From contig CADCXC010000038.1 of NCBI GenBank assembly GCA_902806595.1, forward strand, positions 2,976,001 to 3,040,000: a DNA stretch of 64,000 bases, given 5' to 3'. Positions 56,360 to 64,000 of this stretch are shown here, piece by piece. Numbering within the stretch: the stretch's first letter is position 1; each line of letters begins with the position of its first letter. Both the position numbers and the translations under genes were made by a program. Origin of the DNA: Pyrenopolyporus hunteri. Lineage: Eukaryota; Ascomycota; Sordariomycetes; Xylariales; Hypoxylaceae. Under the pieces are notes generated by a model, which was not told the origin of the DNA, did not search any database, and saw only the letters and a list, made by a program, of their open reading frames with translations.

Positions 56360-58557
56360 TGTTTCGCGTCTCTTGCGTCTCTTACGTCTATTGCGTCTCT
56401 AAACTAAGACGTGAATTGGATGCGAGACGAAATATTTAAATTGGAAAATAGACGAAGTGATTAAGTGAAAGCGTCTGAGGGATTTGGCTTAGTGTAGCGT
56501 TGATCGTACCTGCTGTGAAATGTAATAGGACGAGCGTTTGACTTCGGCTAGCAGGCAGCTTCGGTTCGCGATCTTTATGCGCTACGTCAGTGGAACACAG
56601 TAAGTATTCAAGTAACTACGTCCAAGCTCGGGCCACCTGGACCCCTGCATTACCCTATTAGGATTAACTAACTCAGCGCTTTAAGCTGATTAGATCAGGA
56701 CTTTTCTACAGTGACATTTCATTGGTATCTTCTTAGAGGTACATCCATATGCACTACCTACAATTATAATAATTCCACAAACTAGCCCAGACTCAGGACG
56801 AGGGTACCTTCAGATCTAATATGTGAATCAATTATATTTAGTCAGGAAGAAATGAATAGAGTAGTATCAATTCGATCCGTTTCCTGTAGTATGAGTTCCT
56901 GTAGATTCCGCAAGACAACTTTTTCCTCCAGCGGAAGTGAAATACCTTCATTAATCTCAGATACATGTATGCACATATATACCACCGCAACGACTACATC
57001 CAGTTCATAAATGTCTAAATTGATATATCACTTGCACAGTGAGGCTTGCTTCGTCCCACCGCCAGAGTCCTGCGGCAATTTCCAACTCTGCCAGTCCATT
57101 AAGGTGCGGATGTCCTCGCAGCGCCGTCCCATATCCTCGAATGTGAAGGAGACAAATCAGATATACTGGGTGGTATGGTCTGGAATCACCACGAGAATTG
57201 TTTTGTCCAGTCTCCCGGAAAAGTCTCCTAGAGGATTGATTCGTAAGAGTAAAACCGGGTTTGTGTGACGTCCGTATCTCTGTGGGTAGCCCCATTGGCC
57301 ATGTCTCGTCCTCGATGCCTCTTGATGGACCGGCTGTTGTGTTTCTTAGAATCATATCCTTCGGGTAGGACGTAATCACAGCGTATCCTCCAAGTCTTGT
57401 GTGTTTTCAAGACAGGAGTATGTTAATCCAAACCGTCGTTTAGATATCCTCGGATATCGATAACATGTTTAACGGACTTCTAGACGTGTGTTCACTAAGG
57501 TACTAGCTACTATTTCATAAAATTTGTGCTAGGAGATGAATTATGTCGGGTGACACGCGCGATTCTCCGCCCAGAAATTGTGATCATGTCGCTGCAACTA
57601 GATACAAACGGATACGATCATCGAGAGGGCTGATGGGAGTGCAGTAAGAGACCTTGTGGACAAAATGACTACTTCTCTCAGCCCCTAATGCACTATTTCC
57701 ATCTATAACTACATATGGTTGGTGATAATTATGCGGTAGCGTTTCATAGCGAACTCCTAGTTACAGTTTATTTTAGTACATATAGGTAATGGCTATCTAT
57801 GCTGAAGTGTATATATAGCTTTTAGTGTCTCGAAAATAAAGCCTATATCGGCTTGGTATGTGTTGAGGACAATATATACCAATTGTGTTAATATCATTCG
57901 AAACTCTTTACAGCTTCACTAAGGTCATGGGCCCCATGCTCGCCTAGGTAAGTACCTCTTTCTACAGTAAACCCCCAGAATCCTTATAATCGTTTATTAA
58001 ATTCTACTAAGTAGTATTCAGGAGGGATTGCCATTGGTGTATTGGGGAACTTGAAGTAGTAGTAGTAGTGTGGTTAAGAAGTTAGGGATCTTGGCCTATA
58101 CATCAGATCCCTCCTCAACATGCAATATTATAAGCAGATGAAAACGGACTATCTCCGGATCTCCTGTAGTACTTTTAGCCTCATACGCATCCGCGTATCT
58201 ATATACCTACTAGAGTACGTGCGATTGGATTGGCCATGGCCGTGGATTAGAAGAGATCTTGAGCGATGACGAATCCGATCGTATTTGAGAAGTTCAAGAC
58301 CCAATGCTATAGTCCATAATATTTTTAGTAGTGAAGAAACGGCGTCAAGGTCTGCAATTTGGTTACTTCTTGAGCGTCCATCATATTAAAATAATCGAGT
58401 CTAGATTGAGTCCTGGGGATTTTCTTGAATGTAATCCGTACTGGGATCGGGATTGGGAAGAAACCCAAGGGTAATTGGGATAGAGATTAAAACGAGAACG
58501 TGGGATCTGGGTGGGAAAAAGAAAAAGAAGAAACCGGGAAAAATCGAAAAAGTTAAG
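56360..58557. other. Intergenic region before tRNA-Ser
   Basis: 2.2 kb with the CUS2 promoter at the left. AT-rich over 57680-58150, with an AGT trinucleotide repeat at 58057-58071. No protein gene is supported. Confidence 0.5.
58539..58551 (-). terminator. Pol III terminator of tRNA-Ser
   Basis: Two runs of five T on the minus strand (58551-58547 and 58543-58539) begin 6 bases after the tRNA 3' end. Confidence 0.75.
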
Positions 58558-58639
58558 CGACGCCGATCGGATTCGAACCGATGCCCCCGAAGGGATCAGA
58601 TTTCGAGTCTGACGCGTTAGACCACTCCGCCACAGCGCC
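58558..58639 (-). tRNA. tRNA-Ser (anticodon CGA)
   Basis: The 82-nt minus-strand sequence folds as a class II tRNA. Acceptor GGCGCTG pairs with CGGCGTC (two G-U pairs) and G73 is the discriminator, the serine identity base. D-arm GCG...CGC, anticodon stem TCAGA/TCTGA with loop CTCGAAA giving anticodon CGA (reads UCG), long variable arm TCCCTTCGGGGG, and T-arm ATCGG TTCGAAT CCGAT. No intron and no encoded CCA, as expected in a nuclear eukaryotic gene. Confidence 0.97.
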
Positions 58640-59500
58640 TTATTTGTTGAAAGTTCGGCTGCTTATAGTCCTATATAATCCTAGCCCACTTAGCCTGAAG
58701 AGGCGCACAACACCCTGAACGCCTAGCGCATAACCATGTCGGCGGGTTTAATTATGGGCCACGACCGACGGTTAGAATTATAACTAGCGACTTTCCATTA
58801 GAGGGCTATCCTCCGTATTATGCTCACAAAGATCACTATAGCTTGGATTCAGATGCTTCAAGTGAAAGATGGGAAAGATGACATCTATGCTATGTAGGCA
58901 AGCAAGAGTTTGGCGGCCTGCGCACCAAGCCGTCTGTCGCGTCTGTAATTCGTACGCAAATATCGCCCCGAAAGACTGAATACCATACGACCAATCAGAC
59001 CCAGGGTGATATAAACCTGTGAACGGCCATACCAATGGTATCATTATCGGCGTGTATAGCAGCCCAGGCTAAGAATCCCTGCTTCTCGGTATGTTCAGAA
59101 ATCCCACCTCCTAGATATTCACCAGAAAGCCCGTATGTAGTAAATAGTATGTTCACCATGCTAGTTAAGATACAGGGCAGCTAGCGTCGTAAGGATCTTA
59201 TAGGGCTACATTGAGGACGTATTCAAGAGGTCAACGTTAAGATTCGGCCCTCTAAACCAGCTTTTGATTAATCTCGGACTAATAGACACATGCGCACGCA
59301 CTACGTAATCCGCGTAGCCTACCAACGTAAATACAGTGTTGCTCTCGCGCACCAGCCCTTGTAACTCTACACCCGAACGCCGATGAGATGCAAAATTACG
59401 CCGCCGGCCAATTCATCCCAGCGGCGCAGGGTGGCCTAACAGGCGGGCCTTCCAGCCGTCATTCCCGTCTCTCGTACATCAGACGCACCTAGGCGAGCGC
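58640..59500. other. Intergenic region between tRNA-Ser and SEC66
   Basis: Contains the tRNA 5' flank and the SEC66 3' region. No gene is supported. Confidence 0.5.
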
Positions 59501-60324
59501 TCATTTCTTGCCCTTCTTCTTCTTCGAGGCCCCGCCGGGCGTGGAGGCGGGGGTGCCCGAGTCGACCAGGACCGCGTCGTCGTCGCTAGCGCCCTTCACG
59601 GAGTCCTTGGTCGACGACTCCTCTTCCAGCTCCTTCAGGAACTCCTTCTGGATGGCCTCGCGTCGCTTCTCCCACCACTCCTTGTCGGCCGCGCCCCGCT
59701 TCTCGATCTCCTCGAGCCGGGTGCGGAGCATCGTGTTGGCTGCGATCTCGTTCGCCGATTGGAAGATGGTCTGTCCCCAGCCGGGCGCGAGGGCGTTCGC
59801 CTAGATATACGTAGATCAGTGCGTGCGCTTCGGAAAAGATAATTCGGCCAACCCCACCTCTGTGACAACATCTCGCAGTTCCTCTTCAATCTCCTTCTCA
59901 GCCCTCAGAAACCTCTGGTTTAAGTCTTCGCCAACGCTGCCTCTCTGCAGCAGGCTGTTGAGCGCTTGTTTAGAGGTGCGGATCTGGATGATGCGACGGA
60001 TGTCCTCGACGGCTCTTCGGAGTAGCGCTGCTCGGATGACACTATCTGGGACCTTGGGCGCTTTCTCTTGGCCGGGTTCGGGCTCCATGTGAAGGAGGGT
60101 CAGGTAGATGTTTCGTTGTAAGTGCGGCGGGAACCACGGCTCGAGGCTCGCATTTTGTGCTGCAACTTGTTAGTTTTTTTTCGCTGCGGCGTCTTATGTT
60201 CGGTATCGGGCATCATACAGGCCTTCCGCTTTCGATAAATGGTAGAAAAGGTATACAAGGAGCCCCCAAGAACGCTTATATACGCAAAGGGGAGCACAAG
60301 GCTCATCCAGTCTATATCGAACAT
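59501..60324 (-). CDS. SEC66: ER translocon subunit Sec66 (Sec71)
   Basis: Minus-strand exons 60219-60324, 59858-60159 and 59501-59800 give 235 residues. Exon 1 encodes MFDIDWMSLVLPFAYISVLG with a membrane segment at about 8-29 followed by YRKRKA. Splicing then restores SLEPWFPPHLQRNIYLTLLH, PDSVIRAALLRRAVEDIRRI, QIRTSKQALNSLLQRGS and ANALAPGWGQTIFQSANE, all typical of fungal Sec66. It ends in a Lys-rich tail (SKKKKGKK) after a charged helix. Sec66 is part of the Sec62/Sec63/Sec71/Sec72 complex for post-translational import into the ER. Introns are 59 bp (GTATGA, CTAAC, CAG) and 57 bp (GTGGGG, TAG). Confidence 0.93.
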
Positions 60325-60773
60325 CTCGTAGTTCGGGTCGTATTGCCGTCGACTGGAGGAAGGTGGAAAAGGAACGAGAGAGGAACGGTTGATGAAAGGT
60401 CCAGGTATGTGCTTTTTGGAGGTATGGATCTTGACACTTTTCACGTAGCTGCGGTCCACATAGGTACTTCTAAGGTACCAGACGTACATGTATCCTAATC
60501 CTAATGCCTGCAGGTACCTCCGTGCAATTTACGTTCACGCTACCTTAATCGCTGCACTAGCGGGCAAGCCACAGATACATGTACTAAATTTGGAGTCCAC
60601 GCCTGCATTGACCGCCTTTGCCCGATAGCTAATCTTTACGGGCAATTCCAGCAATTTTTCTTCTGTCGCTAATACGGCAGAATTTCTTCCATCTCTAACT
60701 ATCGGAATTTTATAGGTGCGCGCGCTCAACAAACCACTTGCGCGACCAAGATCCTACCGAACCCGAATAAACG
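60325..60773. promoter_or_regulatory. Divergent promoter region, SEC66 / RCL1
   Basis: 449 bp between the two start codons must hold both promoters. GTAC and TACC motifs occur at 60460-60525. No factor site can be assigned. Confidence 0.45.
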
Positions 60774-61994
60774 ATGTCGGCCCCAAGGCCAGAGTTCCTC
60801 AAGTTTACAGGCCACAAATCATTCACACAGCGCCTCGTGCTCGCAACGTTGACAGGCCGGCCTGTGCACATATCCAAGATCCGTTCCAACTCCCCCACGA
60901 ACCCTGGTCTCGCCCCGCATGAGATCTCATTCCTCCGTCTACTCGAAGCTGTTACCAATGGCAGCTCTATGCAAATATCCTACACCGGTACAACAATAAC
61001 GTACCAGCCGGGTCTGATCACCGGCGCCATACCCGGCTTCGGCGCCTCGGACGAAGATATCCTCGAACACCACCTACCCGCTACGTGCTCACGGGGCGTC
61101 ACCTATTTCCTCCTTCCCCTATGCCTCCTCGCCCCCTTCTCCAAGTCGCATATGAATGTGCGCTTCTTGGGACCAGGCGTAATTACGTCAGCGACCGAGA
61201 CAGGCGACCTTTCGGTCGACTCCTTCCGCACAGCCATTCTACCATTATATAATCTTTTCGGCATCCCCGCGGCGCGGATAGAGCTGCGGGTTCTCCAAAG
61301 ATCATGCGCCGGGCCTCACGGTACCGGTGGCGCAGGAATCGTCGAACTCAGATTTGCGAGTCAAGTCCGGTTACCAAAGACATTACATCTGAACAGAAGC
61401 CCCGGGAGGATAAAAAGGATACGAGGCGTTGCGTATGCGACAGGCGTATCGGCATCGAATAATGCGCGCATGATACATGCTGCGCGTGAGATACTTAACC
61501 CTCTCGTGTCGGATATACACATTGCGGCGCAATACGACCAGGCTCCTCTAGTTGCGGACGCAGCGGAGAAGGCCGGGGGTAAGAAAAGGATGGGTATTGG
61601 ATTTGGTCTGAGTTTGGTTGCGGAGTCAAGCGCTGTGGGTGTGTTATATTCGGCAGATGTTGTGGCACCACCCAAGGGCGGCGTCATCCCAGAAGATATT
61701 GGGAAGAGATGCGCATACCAACTTTTAGAAACGATAAGCCTAGGAGGTTGCGTTAGCGGAGCGGCGGCGGAAACTGTTCTAACGTTGATGGCTATGGGGT
61801 CCGAAGACGTCGGGCGTCTACGCCTTGGTAGAGATGTTGTTGGCACGGAACAGGTTATAGGGCTCGCGCGCGATCTTAAGAAGTTTGGAGCTAGTAGTTG
61901 GGGATTACGAGACGTCGAAGATGACGACACGGGAGACATAATAGTCTCGGTCAAAGGGACCGGGGTCGGCAACGTGGGTAGGAAGATTGCGTAG
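60774..61994 (+). CDS. RCL1: RNA cyclase-like ribosome biogenesis protein Rcl1
   Basis: A single-exon gene of 406 residues, starting MSAPRPEFLKFTGHKSFTQR. The RNA 3'-terminal phosphate cyclase fold is recognisable: QRLVLATLTGRPVHISKIRS near 19-38, NPGLAPHEISFLRLLEAV near 43-60, and GPHGTGGAGIVEL near 183. The Rcl1 branch lacks cyclase activity: the catalytic His motif of true Rtc enzymes is not seen. Rcl1 acts in the nucleolus with Bms1 in the small-subunit processome at pre-rRNA cleavage site A2. It is divergent from SEC66 and nearly abuts DSC4 at its 3' end. Confidence 0.93.
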   Translation: MSAPRPEFLKFTGHKSFTQRLVLATLTGRPVHISKIRSNSPTNPGLAPHEISFLRLLEAVTNGSSMQISYTGTTITYQPGLITGAIPGFGASDEDILEHHLPATCSRGVTYFLLPLCLLAPFSKSHMNVRFLGPGVITSATETGDLSVDSFRTAILPLYNLFGIPAARIELRVLQRSCAGPHGTGGAGIVELRFASQVRLPKTLHLNRSPGRIKRIRGVAYATGVSASNNARMIHAAREILNPLVSDIHIAAQYDQAPLVADAAEKAGGKKRMGIGFGLSLVAESSAVGVLYSADVVAPPKGGVIPEDIGKRCAYQLLETISLGGCVSGAAAETVLTLMAMGSEDVGRLRLGRDVVGTEQVIGLARDLKKFGASSWGLRDVEDDDTGDIIVSVKGTGVGNVGRKIA

Positions 61995-62041
61995 TAATGA
62001 TATCCTTTGAATTTGTACAATGCCCTCTTATGACTAGGTAC

Positions 62042-63143
62042 CTATGACTGCCTTGGCTGTGTTGCGGCCAATCTAGCTCTCCTTTGTGCTGCTAAAGCTG
62101 CGAGCGTCGCATTATATCCGACGTTCTGTATAGCATAAGCAGCTGCGCTCTCAGGCGAGTTTGCCCGGTTATGCCACGCGGTCCGAAGCGAGCGCCGAAC
62201 GTTAAAATTAGCCAGAACGGCATTCCCGGACCTTAACGTGTCGGCGAGGCCCTCGAGGTCACTTGTAGGGGAACTCGTCGGTCTCAGCAGACCGACCCTC
62301 TCTCCTGTATTCTGTTCACCACTACCATTACCAGCTCCCAGTGGTCGCATCTCGACATCGTTAGTTTCGTCCACCATAGGCGCATCTCGTAAAACACCAC
62401 GCTCTTCTGCGTCGTGGTCTTGGCTAGTAGTGGGTTCTCCCGTAGCTTCTCCGAGGCCGTCGACTTGTCTTATCGGCTTCACCACTCTGCGCACTCTGTC
62501 CTTTTCCATATTCACAGTGAGCATAAAGCACTGTAACCCGAAGATCAAGAGATCTAGCAGGAGGAGGGAGAATTTGGACGAGGGCGCTTTCTGTCCGATG
62601 AAGTCAAACAGGATGCCGCCGTGAAGATAGCCTCTGGTAGCTTCGCCGGCGTGGGGTAACGACGAAAAGAGGTGCATCAATATACACAGGAAGTTGGGGC
62701 CGATGATCGCGGAGACGTGATAATTAGGAATTATTAGGATAGAATCCTCGGCCTTAGGACTTATAAACATGGCTTGTGATATCCAACGTATCATCAGTCG
62801 GAAGAATGAACAACTAGAGTCGCTACGTTAGCGCCTTCGTAATTATATCAAATAACGATACTGGATCCTGGGGGGGCTCGTCATACTCCATATAATACAG
62901 CGCACACAGCTCAGCATACACCAATGTATCTAAGCTGATACTAAGATGTATCATAAACTGCAGCTTCTTTGTAAGGCCGTCCTTTGCGGCCTGGGAGAGC
63001 GACGGATTCTGCGTCGCGGGGCCTCCATCGCGGCTTCGCTCGGACGTGGCGGACTGTGTTGAGCCGTCGGCGTTGTCCTCTTGATAATCGTGGGATGTGC
63101 GATGAGGGTCCGCCGGCGAGGTCGGGGTGGAAACATTGTTCAT
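62042..63143 (-). CDS. Dsc4-like DUF1746 membrane protein
   Basis: Minus-strand exons 62887-63143 and 62042-62813 give 342 residues; the intron (GTATGA, CTAAC-like, TAG) splits the Asp codon in ALYYMDCSFFRLM. The DUF1746 domain spans about 60-180: KKLQFMIHLSISLDTLVYAE, SFFRLMIRWISQAMFISP, IIGPNFLCILMHLFSSLP and FSLLLLDLLIFGLQCF, giving three or four membrane segments. In fission yeast and Aspergillus a DUF1746 protein is subunit 4 of the Golgi Dsc E3 ligase that starts SREBP cleavage; I infer this role by family. The C-terminal cytosolic half is disordered and polar. RCL1 ends 47 bp away on the other strand, so their 3' UTRs must overlap. Confidence 0.82.
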
Positions 63144-63650
63144 AGCTCCACCTCAATCGACGTGAGAAGCCACCGGGTAATTTGCCTTTACATGCTGTGA
63201 AGCCGTCATAAAGGTATATAGGAGTTGCCTATTGCGTAGTCGTTCGGAGTGGAATAAGGGCGATGAGGCGAGAGAGCGCGTTGTTTCTTCTATGGGCGTG
63301 GGTTGGCTGTGGACATAGCCACAAGATTGGAAGTTGAAGATGAACTGTAGGAAAAAGTTGGGGCAGCCTAGACAGTGTCTATTTATAGTATACACAGTAC
63401 CCCGCACGGTACTCGCCTATAATATATAGTATTGTACATAGGTACCTCGTCTGCTGACGAAGGGTTGTCTTGTATAAACCGCTCCTACTATTCCTCTATA
63501 ACAATTGTCCGATCTTTATTTTAGAATTCTTTTTCCAAATAAGAACCAGCTGTCGAAATGCCGTTTTATTGTGTTTATATATAACCGGAGATGCTCTATG
63601 CTGTGTACCCTCCGGTGACCTACTAACCCATATTTATTCACAAGCTATGC
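63144..63650. other. Intergenic region between DSC4-like gene and transporter
   Basis: Holds the DSC4-like promoter and the 3' region of the edge gene. AT-rich at 63410-63560. No gene is supported. Confidence 0.5.
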
Positions 63651-64000
63651 TCACCCTTTGGCTGCTTTAGAAGCCTCCAAAGCCCCTACAACGGCAAAAG
63701 ATACTATAGGGGTAATGATATACGAAAGCTATAACAGTAAGTCTGTGCAGCAGCATTCCAATTCCATGAACTGTGTGGTACTCACCGTAAGGAACTTAGC
63801 TATTGACATTCGTACCTTCTCGCTTGCCCCGCTTATATCGGACAGCGCGAGGACCTTCATCGCAGTAGGACCGATGGGCATCATCATCAGAGCCCACCAT
63901 AACATAGGGTCGTCGGGGAGGATATGGGTATAAGTCGCCAGAGCCCAGATGATGGGAATACTAATGCTATAACAGAGATGAGCGCAATGCATATTAGAAG
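63651..64000 (-). CDS. Auxin efflux carrier-type transporter, 3' part
   Basis: Partial gene running off the right edge. The last exon (63651-63728) encodes LSYIITPIVSFAVVGALEAS then KAAKG and stop; the exon before it (63786 to the edge) reads IPIIWALATYTHILPDDPML, WWALMMMPIGPTAMKVLAL and MSIAKFLT. The join FLT-LSY is phase 0 with a GTGAGT donor and a TAG acceptor. These are the last membrane helices of the Mem_trans family (auxin efflux carrier, PIN-like), in fungi represented by ER or vacuolar proteins such as Ecm3. A TTATAG about 35 bases from the edge may be a further acceptor, so the 5' limit of the visible exon is uncertain. Confidence 0.8.

Overview
The window is nuclear DNA of a filamentous ascomycete (Pezizomycotina; a Sordariomycete is my best guess). 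The evidence is short 50-90 bp introns with GTRNGT-like donors and CTAAC-like branch points, compact genes on both strands separated by kilobase intergenic spaces, typical fungal families (Nus1, Cyt-4, BtgE-type GH17, DUF3405, Reg1-type DUF1752, Dsc4-type DUF1746), and AT-rich blocks that look destroyed by repeat-induced point mutation (RIP). All identifications come from reading translated motifs; no database search was run.

Layout. 1-3539 is an almost gene-free, extremely AT-rich RIP block. 4.0-26.4 kb is a gene cluster of mainly housekeeping functions: a GRF zinc-finger protein, a PP2A activator (PTPA family), exosome subunit Rrp46, NAD kinase, a homeodomain factor, exocyst subunit Sec10, a small uncertain ORF, Nus1 (dolichol synthesis) and Trm5 (tRNA m1G37 methyltransferase). 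26.4-34.0 kb is a gene-poor stretch holding a second RIP island (30045-30990) and many TACC/GGTA and CATC-type microsatellites. 34-41.7 kb has a Reg1-like PP1 regulatory subunit, the mitochondrial RNase II-family enzyme Cyt-4 and a small GPI-anchor-like protein. 41.7-54 kb is spacious: a BtgE-like GH17 wall glucanase, an 8-copy 14-bp minisatellite, a DUF3405 type II membrane protein and a luciferase-fold-like membrane protein. 55-64 kb has the splicing factor Cus2, tRNA-Ser(CGA), Sec66, Rcl1, a Dsc4-like DUF1746 protein and the 3' end of an auxin-efflux-carrier-type transporter cut by the window edge.

The genes are not a pathway cluster. Several concern RNA (Rrp46, Trm5, Cyt-4, Cus2, Rcl1), the secretory route and cell wall (Sec10, Sec66, Nus1, BtgE, the GPI-like protein) or phosphatase control (PTPA, Reg1-like). 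I found no convincing new multi-gene system. The most unusual signals are the RIP blocks, in which nearly all surviving cytosines sit in CpG, the dispersed TACC/GGTA motif, and a small ORF diverging from NUS1 with only 9 bp between start codons.
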